Positions 1 through 10,132 of a stretch of 64,000 nucleotides of DNA are shown here, piece after piece. Both the position numbers and the translations under genes were made by a program. The notes under the pieces were generated by a model. That model ran no database searches and was not told the DNA's origin. It saw only the letters and a list, made by a program, of their open reading frames with translations. Each line of letters opens with the position of its first letter. The stretch's first letter is position 1. This DNA comes from Tillandsia leiboldiana (taxonomy: Eukaryota > Streptophyta > Magnoliopsida > Poales > Bromeliaceae), in contig CM055082.1 in the NCBI GenBank assembly GCA_029204045.2, positions 1,971,568 to 2,035,567 of the forward strand. The letters are read 5' to 3'.

Positions 1-438
1 TTATCTCTAGAATTAGTGATGTTTTTGTATCTTATAATATAGTTGAAACTGCTTAAGTACAGGTGTGTATTTGATATGCTTGATGTGTTTAATGAAGTAT
101 ATGTGTGTATTTGATGTGCTTGATATGTTTGGATGTGATAGTTAGTATAGGAAGAGGTGGAATTTGAAATTTCATTTTGTTCACCAGAATAAAGAAGAAT
201 GTATGTTTAATTGTTTCTATACGTTGTCTATTTGACTAAGCTGTAGCGTCTGTTTGTATTAGTAATCTGTATACTTAACCTGAAGCTTTAGGCTTCAGAT
301 TTAAATTGAAAATTGTTTGAGTGTTGCAAGCTATATCATGAAAAGATTAAAAGAAAATTTTGAGGCGCCATCATTCCTCTATATATAGAGAGAGACTAAG
401 TAGAGCTTATATATTTTTAAGCCCAACAATATTTGTAA
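1..438. other. AT-rich sequence without a recognised gene
   Basis: No open frame of coding character is visible. There are short tandem similarities around 60-135 (gtgtgtatttgatatgcttga repeated with small changes). I see no RNA gene or transposon end here. Confidence 0.5.
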
Positions 439-447
439 ATTTTTTAT

Positions 448-1382
448 GGCTAAATTACAGAAAATCTCCTGTAATATTTCGCTTCATTTAAAAGCCTACA
501 TTTTGCCCACTCATAATTATCGAATTGTGCATTTACTCCCTGCCGTCACGATTCCGTGAGTGAGCCGTCAGTTTTTTTGAAAATATAATTGCATATACCC
601 AAAATACCCTTGGAAAATATTTCTTAAAAAAAAAAAAAGACTTCGGAAAAGAAAAGAAAAAAAAAAAAAAAAGATCGGGTCGCACGCGGCGGACCCCCCG
701 CGCCCGCTTCGCCGCCGTCGTCGTCGTCGTCGAAGCGCTCATCGCCTGAGCCCTCTTCATCGAACTCGTCGTCGTCGTCGTCCTCCTCCTCCGGATCGGG
801 TCGCACGCGGCGGAACCCGCGCCCGCTTCGCCGCCGTCATCGTCGTCGTCTCCTCCGGATCGGGTCGCACGCGGCGGAGCCCGCGGCTCCGCCCGCTTCG
901 CCGCCGTCGTCGTCGTCGAAGCGCTCGTCGCCCGAGCCCTCTTCGTCGTCCTCCTCCTCCTCCGGATCGGGTCGCACGCGGCGGAGCCCGCGCCCGCTTC
1001 GCCGCCGTCGTCGTCGTCGTCGTCGAAGCGCTCATCGCCCGAGCCCTCTTCGTCGTCATCATCGTCGTCCACCTCCTCCTCCAAATCGGGTCGCACGCGG
1101 CGGAGCCCGCGCCCGCTTCGCCGCTGCCGTCGTCATCGTCGTCTCCTCCGGATCGGGTCGCACGTGGCAGAGCTCATCGCCCGCGTCGCCGCCATCGTCG
1201 TCCTCCTCCTCCGGCGCGGGTCAGCACAAATAGGGCATTTTCGTCAATTTACCACCTTCGTTAATGCCGTTGCCCCTTAAAGACAATTCGGTAATTACGA
1301 GGGGGCAAAATGTAGGCTTTTAAATGACAGGGGGTAAAGTAGAAAAGCGGGATATTACAGCGGAGTTTTCTGTAATTTAGCC
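448..1382. mobile_element. Non-autonomous Mutator-like (MULE-type) TIR element, copy 1
   Basis: The ends are long inverted repeats. The left begins ggctaaattacagaaaa and the right ends with its complement, ttttctgtaatttagcc. The similarity continues inward for roughly 80-100 bp. Both sides are flanked by the same 9-bp word, attttttat (439-447 and 1383-1391). A 9-bp duplication with long inverted repeats is the hallmark of the Mutator superfamily. No transposase frame is present, so it would need help in trans. The interior carries a GC-rich minisatellite not found in the sister copy at 13150-13603. The flank is AT-rich, so the 9-bp match is good but not decisive by itself. Confidence 0.75.
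675..1215. repeat. GC-rich minisatellite inside the Mutator-like element
   Basis: About five diverged copies of a unit of roughly 100-130 bp. Each has the core gatcgggtcgcacgcggcgg, a cgcccgcttcgccgcc segment, and a run of gtc/cct trinucleotides of variable length. The long open frames here (poly-Asp or poly-Thr/Arg) change identity with every frame and come from trinucleotide runs, so I do not call a gene. It is sharply GC-rich inside AT-rich DNA. Confidence 0.8.
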
Positions 1383-1670
1383 ATTTTTTATTATTGAATT
1401 TATATTGAGATTTATACTATTGTAAAGTTAATTAAAGAAAGAAAGAAAAAAGTACAACAATACAAATATCAATAAGAATTTAATGATAAAAAATTTACAA
1501 ACATAATTAAATTTGTGGTTTTAAAAGTATATAAGCTCTACCATTGAATTTGTATTGAGATTTGTGTTATTATAAAGTCAACTAAAAAGAAAGAAAGAAA
1601 AAATACAATAGCACAGATCTCAATACAAATCTAATATATATATATATATATTTATACTTTATAGTATATA
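1383..1670. repeat. Local duplication in AT-rich DNA
   Basis: The segment around 1387-1454 (attgaatttatattgagatt, then aaagttaattaaagaaagaa) recurs with changes at about 1541-1606. This is an old local duplication of about 70 bp. No gene is seen. Confidence 0.5.
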
Positions 1671-1672
1671 AG

Positions 1673-1795
<123 letters not shown>

Positions 1796-1799
1796 CGCG

Positions 1800-2326
1800 C
1801 GCGCACAAATATTTTCATTCTAAAAATAATTAAATATTAAATACTTTACAACAAAATTAAATTATAAAAATATATTTTTAAAATACTTTTGTATAAGTGT
1901 TCTATTTATATTTCAAACCTCATAAAAATAATCCATCAAAATCCATATATAAAGTCCCATTCAAAAAAAAAAAAAAAAAAAAAAAGAAAAAGAAAAAAAC
2001 AGAAAAGCTGTCTCTACCCAACCTACCCCCACCGACTTCACCCCTCAACCCGGTTACAAAAAAATTGTTTCATCTTAACAACACTTTTCTAAAAATATTT
2101 TATTCTCATCTAAAGTCTTTTAAGACCCAAAAATAAAAAAAAAATCCATACGAATTTAGTGAACTATTTTTTCATCACAAATTTTTTAACCCAAAATAAA
2201 AAAAAAATAAAAAACCTAACCAATCCCGGAGAAGAAGAAAAAAAAACACTCATCACAAACTAAACCTAAAGCACCCAAAAAAAATAAAAAAAAAGTTCGT
2301 CTCACCTAATTAGATACAAAGCGCCC

Positions 2327-2357
<31 letters not shown>

Positions 2358-3027
2358 ATCCTATTCCTCTCTAATCCCTCTTCCCCACTTTATTTGCTCC
2401 GTCAGCTCCCTCGCAATCTTCCATGACGAGCTCTCTTCATAAGAGATTTTTTCTTCCACTAGACATTTTTGCATAGCTTGACCAAAACCTCCACCGCCGC
2501 AACGCCGTCCTCATTACCTCCGCCCTTTTCTACTCATGTCTTCTTTTTTAGTCCTCTCATCATCATCAACTTTGGAGGTAGGAGAGGTTCACAATCGAGC
2601 TAGGGTTTAAATTTTGGAGGCGGCTAGAGATGGGGAAGCAGGAGGAAGGGTTCACACGTTAGGAGGGGACGAGGCTCGAAAATTCATTAGATGCTTTTTA
2701 TGAATGTCAACTAATTAAGTATCGATGTTTTTTATAAATGTCAACCAAATATCGTAAGTAAATTGATCCCCGTTGTTTGATCAATCGATAACCAGTCATT
2801 TTTTTGATAAATGACTATTATAAGTCAGGCTCAATAAAAATTGATAATTTTTTTTTTTTATCGTTAAGTTGGAGAACTGAATCAAGAATTTTCGCGCTTC
2901 ATCATCACTCGAATCACTGTTTGTCACCCAGAATTCTATTTTATCATCAATACTATCACCGTTCACGCTTTTTCTTTTTCCTATCAATGAATAAATCTAA
3001 TTACTTGTTCGACTTAGATGTATCGTA
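1800..3027. other. AT-rich intergenic DNA with A-tracts
   Basis: Contains several long A-runs (about 1964-1985 and 2329-2355) and a mixed stretch at 2390-2700 resembling old transcribed or UTR-like sequence. I recognise no conserved protein or RNA gene. Confidence 0.4.
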
Positions 3028-3037
3028 TTTTTTAAAA

Positions 3038-3210
3038 GAGCAATGCTATATGTACACTCCGAAGGGGTGTACATCTTATATCTCCACCTCTTTAATGGTG
3101 GCGATGTTTTTTACGGGTCACATCAAATGACCCCTCATCACACCCCCATCCTTAGATGGGTGGGGGTGTGAGATGTACACCCTTTACGGGTGTACAAGTA
3201 GCATTTTCCT
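3038..3210. mobile_element. MITE with TGTACAC-containing inverted ends
   Basis: The left end reads gagcaatgctatatgtacac and the right end is the near complement, ending gtacaagtagcattttcct. Inside, ggggtgtacatct and agatgtacaccc extend the inverted repeat. The word ttttaaaa lies on both sides (3030-3037 and 3211-3218) as a candidate 8-bp duplication, within a longer T/A run. It is short (about 170 bp) and has no coding capacity. The superfamily (hAT or Mutator) is not settled by the ends. Confidence 0.6.
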
Positions 3211-3527
3211 TTTTAAAAAAGTGATTCGATTGATGGAATTTGATATAATACATATGAGATCGATAAAATTAATATTCAAATCTTTTTTTAGAACGTATTG
3301 ATTTGACCCGTAAACAGGACCGCCATCCAATAGCATGTCGCCACCTAACTAAACTATTAGGTCTTGTCACAGACATCTTGACATATAGATAATTTTCTGT
3401 CAAGATGGATATGGCATGATCTACATAATAATTCTTTGCCTGTTTCCCCTTAATTAAGTTAAGGGACAGGAGAGTCGTGCTTCTCAGGACCCTATGCGTC
3501 ATATCGATCCTCTCGAGGCGATCCAGT
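3211..3527. other. No gene seen
   Basis: Unique-looking AT-rich DNA with one short minus-strand open frame of no recognisable family. Confidence 0.4.
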
Positions 3528-3821
3528 TGTTGAAATATTAGAAGTACCGTTCTCTAATAGCTTAAGTTTTTAGAATACAGTGATTGTTTCATATAATTTC
3601 ATATGGTATTAAAACAGATGGTCCTGAGTTCGAGTACTGTCAGACTCCTAACATAATTAATATCTTCCTACTTAATTCAAATTCACGTTTTGAGCCTAGG
3701 AGAGTATTGAAATACTAAAAATTATTTTCTAATAGTTTAAATTTTTGAAGTACAGAAATATTAAGAATATCATTCTCTAATAGTTTAAGCTAGAGTATAA
3801 TAGTTGCTTTATATAATTTCA
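3528..3821. mobile_element. TRIM-like miniature LTR retrotransposon (degraded)
   Basis: The left direct repeat starts tgttgaaatattagaag and ends near atttca at 3601. It is followed by tggtattaaaac, which resembles a decayed tRNA-Met primer site (TGGTATCAGAGC). The right repeat (3705-3821) starts tattgaaatactaaaa, is preceded by a purine stretch, and ends in the same tatataatttca. The right repeat contains an internal partial duplication of the ctctaatagttt segment. There is no coding region between the repeats. The length suits a TRIM element. Divergence between the repeats makes it old. Confidence 0.5.
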
Positions 3822-3832
3822 CATTAGTCACC

Positions 3833-3865
<33 letters not shown>

Positions 3866-3894
3866 AAGAGGGGGAGAAGTTGCACTAGTTTACT

Positions 3895-5160
3895 AGTTGC
3901 ACTGACGATGACTCGATTACCTAACGGACCCAAGGAGGAGGAGCAGGGGCTCATCATTTTTGACTGCGGTGCCGTGGTGGCTGTGGGCATTCTGTTGGAA
4001 AAGGTCAAAGGAGAAGAAGAAAAGGGTGAGATAATTTCAAGAAATTTAAATTTATTTTTTGCTGTTACTTTTTGATTCGATTTGGGATATAAACTTTGTA
4101 TTTTTTAGGTGATCCCTTTAACTCATGTATAGTGTGTTCGATCTATTATTTCATAATTCCTTATTTAAGGAATATATTTGCAGATACTACAGAGTGTCAT
4201 GCTGAGTACTGCTTAGTTGACTGCTATGAGGGTCAATGTGGCAGAAAATATTTCGTCAGGACCATTTTAGAAGAGAATGTTCAAATTAGATCAATTTGGG
4301 AATAGTCTAATCAACAGTACATAGATATAACACTTGCATTAAAAATACTAGAGGAATCATCCAAAGCACGTAGAGTTGATAGATATCAGTGATTAATTTG
4401 TATATGCGCTCCCTCTTAGTGTTTTGTTTTGTTTTAATTTGTTAATTAATCACTTTTAACAATTTTATTTTAATTGTACTCTCTCCTGGCGAGAGTATTG
4501 TTGCAACTGGTCTAGTATTTTGTCATTGTTTATTTTCTCAAGAATCTATGGAAAGAGAATTTAGAATATTATTTGATCTGTAGTCTTTTGGACAATAAAT
4601 GTTGACTCGATCACTTATTCCCTTCAATGCCAGTTTTCAAATTTGTGGAGCATCCAAAGAACAATGAGAAGCTAATGGATCAGAAGTGTAAGATTAAGTT
4701 TAAGGTATGTACCAGAGTCGGTGAACCCTGTTTTTGTTGCTAATTAAAACCTCTTTGAAGTTAAGGTTCGCTGTAATCCATAAGATACTGATTTTTTTAG
4801 CTATTTGTTTTTGCATGTTAGTGGCATATCACCTATAGGTAATCAAGTAGTTTATAGGATTGGTTAATAGATGATATGGATACGCTTCGACGCATAGTGT
4901 GAATGCGCATGTATTGGGTTTTGGAATTCCATCTTATTTATGAATAGCAGTTCCTGCCTTGTATAAAATCGGTTCAGCAGTACTATAAACCATTTGCTTT
5001 GGCATTTCATGCAAACTCTTATGTTGTTTCGTGCCAAATTATGTATCTCTACTACAGTTTGATGAGCAGAAAGATCAAGTCGCTGTTGAGCAAATTCTAC
5101 GCGTTGTATTCTTGGATGTGGATCGTCCCAGTCCTGCATGTGAGTCATAATTACCCGTGA
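3895..5160 (+). other. Exon-like remnants of an unrecognised gene
   Basis: Several short open segments look exon-like. An ATG at 3908 starts a frame MTRLPNGPKEEEQGLIIFDC that runs to AAG|GTGAGA at about 4025. A segment after tttgcag at about 4182 reads DTTECHAEYCLVDCYEGQC. A segment at 4627 starts MPVFKFVEHPKNNEKLMDQ. Another at 5058 reads FDEQKDQVAVEQILRVVFLD. I do not recognise the family, and the segments do not obviously join. It may be a gene fragment or chance. No function is proposed. Confidence 0.2.
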
Positions 5161-5740
5161 TTTATTTCTTTTTCAATAGCCATATTTGATCTGGATTATC
5201 TGTTGGCTAGTACAAGCCCATCTGATTAACAAATTTGACATGTAATGGAGCTTCAGTCTGGTTAAGTGAAAACAGAAAATCACATGACATACATATCCAG
5301 AAGTACATGCATCTTTTGGGATAAATACATTTTTGTATCCTTATTGGTCTTTCAAACGCTCTTTAGAAACTTTATCGTCTGTTTGCAACTTGCATTAGCA
5401 GAAAAGTTTAGTTATCTTGGATTTTATCTTAGTAAACGACGAACCACAGTTTTTTTTAAATTTTAATACATTTATTTTTCATACACGGTGTATAATCTAT
5501 AATGATTTCGGTGGTGCTCAAAGTTCACATGCATTACGAGACTTATACGATACGGCATGGTACGTATCAAATTGTACCGATAACTTAAATTTTATTGAGA
5601 AAATTATTTACTAATTTAATAAAAAAAGAGTTTTGAGCTGTGAGATGTGTCATCGGTACGAGAATTATACCGTATTAATATATATTTTATTGGCACGATA
5701 CGACACTGTAAATACGTACGGCTCCTCCCGATGGGCACTT
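5161..5740. other. No gene seen
   Basis: AT-rich DNA with small open frames lacking any family signature. Confidence 0.4.
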
Positions 5741-5754
5741 AAATTCTTAGTATT

Positions 5755-6140
5755 TAGGCAATCACTTTTTTGAAAACTCTATATTTTCCACCTTAACTTT
5801 TAAACTTTTACAATTAACCACTTGAATTAATAATTCCATCAATATGAAGTGGCTAACATAAGCCAAATGATCGAATAGTAGTAAAGATCACATGCATCCA
5901 AAATATAAGGATCTTTTTTACATTCAAATTCAATTTCATTGTTGCTATCAATTTTACCCTCTTAGAGTTTTTTGCATCGAGAATGCTCATGTACTTCGCC
6001 CGTGTGCATTCATTATTATTTTTCAACCATTTGGCTAATTTAAATTTAAATTGGTTAAATATAATTTTAGTTGGTTAATTGCAAACTTTTGAAAGTTTGG
6101 ACGATAAATATGAAAATTTGAAAGTTTACATAGCTGTTTG
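5755..6140. mobile_element. Degraded MITE-like inverted repeat
   Basis: The left part has aacttttaaacttttacaat followed by taacca. The right part contains the near complement, ttggttaattgcaaactttt then gaaagttt. A second inner match pairs gaaaactctatattttccac with the complement of gataaatatgaaaatttgaa. The exact ends and target duplication cannot be set. Confidence 0.4.
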
Positions 6141-6307
6141 CAAATGAGAAAAGGTTCATTTGATTCTAGTGCAATTAACTCTTATTTTTATTTGGGAATT
6201 ATTCTTCTTTGCTATTTTGAAATTTGGACTAGGGAAAGGAATCATTCTGTTCAGGCGCTAGAAAAGAAATTCACTATATTTAATTCTGCATGATTTTATG
6301 TCAGGTT

Positions 6308-6390
6308 CCTTTTTTTTTGAGAAAAAGGTAGCATGCTACCGCTTCATTCATAACGAGGCTGAACTAGGCAACAGGAGAAGGCAACCGGGC

Positions 6391-6447
<57 letters not shown>
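6308..6447 (-). repeat. LINE 3' region: T-homopolymer, terminal hairpin and A-tail
   Basis: On the minus strand the ORF2 stop is followed by a homopolymer of about 55 T (6393-6447 as A on the plus strand), then about 85 bases ending in ggtagcatgctacc, tttttctc and a run of nine A. The perfect palindrome just before the tail can form a 3' stem-loop of the type recognised by stringent LINE reverse transcriptases. The same palindrome plus TC-run plus A-run is seen at 14857-14935. Confidence 0.6.
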
Positions 6448-6448
<1 letters not shown>

Positions 6449-6450
<2 letters not shown>

Positions 6451-9298
6451 AAGGAGGTGACGTCAGTTGTGCCCACCGATTCCGATAATCCCGAGACTCA
6501 CAGAAGATACCTCCTGTCGTCTTCTTGCGCTTTTCGAAGATTCTCCTATTGCGTTCGAGCCAGATCGCCCACCAGACCGAAGCTAGACCAGTGAGTTCTT
6601 TAGCGCGTAATGCTCCACCTCTCTGACAGGAGTTGCTCCAGACCTCGGCCACTGATTTGACATTGTTGAGCGAAGCCAAGTTCAGGAGGGAGGCATGAAG
6701 AATGCTTCTGGTAAGCTGACAGTTTAGTAGCAAGTGATCCACCGTCTCCTCTTCGTCTGAGCACAGAACACAAACGCCGTCTCCGGTCCACCCCCTTTTG
6801 AGCAGAATATCCATGGTCTTGATCCTTGATCTTAGGGCTAACCAACAGAAGATTTTGACCTTGAGTGGGATTTTGATCTTCCAGATTTGCCGGAAACGGG
6901 GGTCCGAGGCCCCACCGTTCTCTATGAAGAGGTAAAGAGATTTCACTGAAAATCTCTCGGATTGTGTCCACCTCCAGCGTACATCATCAGTCGTAGTCGA
7001 GATTATACCCGCGGCGACAGTCTCCTTAAAACGGGCAACAGTCGCCAAATCTGTCGGGTTACCCGGGGAGAACCCCCGAAGGATAAAACCCCACTTCCAC
7101 CCGTTCCCCCCCCAACACTCCGACACTCTACATCTTTTCCCCCTAACGGCATCGAAGATTCCTGGGAAAAAGGTACTTATGGGCGCTTCAGCGGCCCAAA
7201 TGTCCGACCAAAATCGGACACGCCGGCCATCTCCTAGCGAGTAAGTGAGCCCACAGCTGAAGACATCCCTTGTAGCTAAAACATTGCGCCACCACTGAGA
7301 TAGCGGCCTGAAGGTGGCTCCTTCGCTCAACGGCTTTCTCCTTCCGTAGTAAAGCCCCTTTATGAGGGGGCCCCACAGTAGGCTCTCGCCTGATAGGAAT
7401 TTCCACCACCACTTGGCGAGTAGGGCCACGTTCATGCTCTCTATGTTCAGGACTCCTAAGCCTCCCTCCTCAGTACTCCTGCATACCGTCTTCCAGTTTA
7501 CTAAGCATTGCCCTCCTAAGGTGGAGGATGTCCCGTTCCAGAAGAAAGCCCGTCTGAGCGCCTCAACCCTTCTAACGACCCATTTGGGGGCCCTGAACAT
7601 AGAGAGGTAGTAAAGTGGAAGGTTCGCCAGTACCGAGTTCACCAAGACCAGCCTGCCTCCCTGGGAAAGCAGTTTGGCTTGCCACCCTTCTATCCGCGCC
7701 TCGAATTTGCCAATCACCCGCCGCCAATCCTCTTTTGCCACCGGTTTGTCGGAAAGTGGGAGCCCAAGGTAAGTTATCGGGAGAACTCCCAACTTACAGC
7801 CCAGAATGTTCGCTAGTCTCGACCCTCTGCTTGTCCGCCTACCTAGGTAAAAGAGTTCAGTCTTCTCACGGTTGACCTTCAGCCCGGAGGCCCATTCGAA
7901 GAGCTTCCAGATAAAGAGCAAATTGCTGAGCTGATTCTTTTTTGCACCGCAGAAAAAGAGGGTGTCGTCGGCATATTGTAAAATGGACACCGATGCGACC
8001 GGCAAGGGGCCCACCCCCCTCAGTAATCCGTTGGTAACGGCCCGTTCCGTCATCCTGGTTAAACACTCCGCTACCAGTATAAAAAGGTAGGGTGACAGAG
8101 GGTCCCCTTGCCGAAGCCCCCTCTGCGTCTTTAACCAGTTCGTTGGGGTGCCGTTCACCAGGATGGATACCTTGGCGTTACAAACGCATTGCTTGATCCA
8201 TCCGCACCATCTGTCGTTGGCCCCCAACCCAGACATGGCCAAGAAGAGAAAGTCCCAAAGAACCATGTCGAAGGCCTTCTCGAAGTCAGCTTTAACCCCC
8301 ACCACTTCGAGCCCAGCTTTGGAGGACAAGTTGACCACCTCGGTTGCCGTCGCGAAGGAGTCGAGGATCGACCTGCCTTTAAGGAAAGCCGACTGCGCAG
8401 GTGAAATGATCTCTTTCATTACAGCTTCAAGTATGTTGGCCAAGACTTTCGAAATGATCTTCTGCACCGCGTTCAGGAGACTAATAGGCCTGAAATCGTT
8501 GGCCGAATTAGCACCTTCTCTCTTGGGGACCAGGCATATGTAGGAATAATCCAAAGGAGAGGAGTTCATTGTTCCGTTATAAAGCTCCTGGAAGATGATG
8601 AACAGATCCAGCTTTACCACCTCCCAGAACTTTTGGAAGAAGCCCAGGTTAAAACCGTCCGGCCCGGGGGCTTTATCGCTACCCAATTGGAACGTGGCTT
8701 TTCTGATCTCCTCTAAGGTGAAAGGCACCGTCAGATCTTCTGGGCTGCCAATGGATCTACCACCGAAGAGCTCTGACCAGTCCCCTAGCGAACCCCGCTC
8801 GTGGTCCCTCGCAGCGAATCGAGTCATGAAAAAGTCGTAGAAGTAGTTCCTCTTTTCCTCCTCTCTCCGGATAGTCCGCCCGTTGTTCACCACATCGCCG
8901 ATGTAGTTCACACGCCTCCTTCCATTGGCTACCGCATGGAAGAATTTCGTGTTGCCATCACCTTCCCTCAGCCAGCGAAGGTTAGCCCTGGCTTTCCAAA
9001 GGATCTCTTCATCCGCCGCCACCCTACCTAGGAGGGATTTAAGCTGAGTCCGTTTCTCAAGCAAGTGGGGAGGAAGGTTCGCCCGTTCCTCCAAAACATC
9101 AAGCTGCTGAATCTCGCCAGCTAGATAGTTTTTGGTGCGGTGGATGCTGTAAAAGCTCGTGGAGCACCATTCCTTGATGCGCTTCCGGCAGTGTCGCAGC
9201 TTGGCCACGAACGTAAGCACGCCGGAACTCTTCGGGGGGATCTCCTTCCACCACGAAGGGAGGTTAGAACAGAAATCCGCCCGCGTGAGCCACACCAT
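6449..9298 (-). CDS. LINE ORF2, reverse transcriptase and C-terminal zinc-binding part
   Basis: Encodes the reverse transcriptase for target-primed reverse transcription. Motifs in order: KAPGPDGF (RT block 1), RPISLLN, SAFLKGRSI, VKADFEKAFD (first catalytic Asp region), QRGLRQGDPLSP, the catalytic YADDT box, and TYLGLPLS. The C-terminus has the plant zf-RVT domain, with WKIKIPLKVKIFCWLALRSR and a CVLCSDEEETVDHLLLNC cysteine/histidine cluster. No RNase H domain is present. It is in the same frame as the upstream endonuclease segment (9326-10132); only a TAG at 9326-9328 and nine codons separate that segment from the first Met of this one. The C-terminal end runs to the T-homopolymer, where the frame stops. 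The combined length (about 1,230 codons) is normal for plant L1 ORF2. Confidence 0.92.
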
Positions 9299-9325
9299 TT
9301 CAAATCTGAACCGGGGGGGGCTGAG

Positions 9326-10132
9326 CTAGTACTTGGTAGAAAGCAGTAACGGCGAATGATCAGAAGCGATCCTCGGTCCAGCTTCCACCTTGGAAAGAGG
9401 GAAACTGTGATCCCACTCAGTGGAGATCAGAAAACGGTCAAGTTTAGCAAGGGTTGGGCAGCTCTGCAGGTTGGACCAAGTGAACTGCTGATTACTAATC
9501 GGCAGATCCAGCATTTCCAACTCATTAATGAGATCAGAGAACAGAGCCATCATACGTCCACTCCAGTTACATCCTCTCCTTTCCGACTGATTTTTCGTTA
9601 GGTTGAAATCCCCACAAATAGTCCATAACCCTCTACACTCACTTTTGAGGGAGGCTAGTTCCTGACAGAACTCCGGCTTACCATTCCACGACGGTGGACC
9701 ATATACGTTGGTAACGAAGAAATGGGTCCCACTGGGGATGTGGATCAGTTGAACCGTCAGCGAATGAGTTCGGACTAGGGCCCCGTAACAGGAGAAGATG
9801 TTAGAGGGCCAGCAGGTGATCAATCCCCCCGAGGCACCCGCCGATTTGATGAATAAGCATTTATCGAAAAGCGGGCCGGCAAAAGACCTGAGGAAGGAAC
9901 GGGAAACCGAGTCCACCTTAGACTCTTGGATACAAACAACCGACGACCTAAGCTTAGATAAAACGGATTTTACGACAACTCTTTTATTCGGGTCGTTAAG
10001 ACCCCGGACATTCCAACAAAAGATCTGAAACATGAAGACACAGGAGAAGCTCCCACCAACGAACACAAGACGGTGACAGGGGCCCCTAGAGGAGGGGGCC
10101 AGCGAACAAAGAGAGGTTCGCAGCCTCAACAT
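9326..10132 (-). CDS. LINE ORF2, apurinic-type endonuclease domain (ends at an internal stop)
   Basis: Endonuclease that nicks the target DNA to prime reverse transcription. Visible motifs: FCWNVRGLNDPNKR at the domain start, IQESKVD (catalytic Glu), the VTNVYGP strand, CGDFNLT (Asp/Asn pair), LDRFLIS, and SDHSPLLL (the catalytic SDH). The first 33 residues of the open frame lack domain character, and the Met before FQIFCWNVRG (codon 34, about 10033) is the likelier start. That start lies about 90 nt after the ORF1 stop, so reinitiation or internal entry would be needed. The frame ends at an amber stop (9326-9328), immediately before LSPPRFRFE, which belongs to the same protein. Confidence 0.9.
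   Translation of the reverse strand: MLRLRTSLCSLAPSSRGPCHRLVFVGGSFSCVFMFQIFCWNVRGLNDPNKRVVVKSVLSKLRSSVVCIQESKVDSVSRSFLRSFAGPLFDKCLFIKSAGASGGLITCWPSNIFSCYGALVRTHSLTVQLIHIPSGTHFFVTNVYGPPSWNGKPEFCQELASLKSECRGLWTICGDFNLTKNQSERRGCNWSGRMMALFSDLINELEMLDLPISNQQFTWSNLQSCPTLAKLDRFLISTEWDHSFPLSKVEAGPRIASDHSPLLLSTKY

Noticed and set aside
533..1096. 187-codon minus-strand frame rich in Asp, Thr and Arg
   Set aside because: Product of trinucleotide runs in a minisatellite; identity changes with frame shifts between repeat units.
7188..9349. Numerous plus-strand frames opposite LINE ORF2
   Set aside because: Shadows of the reverse transcriptase on the other strand.
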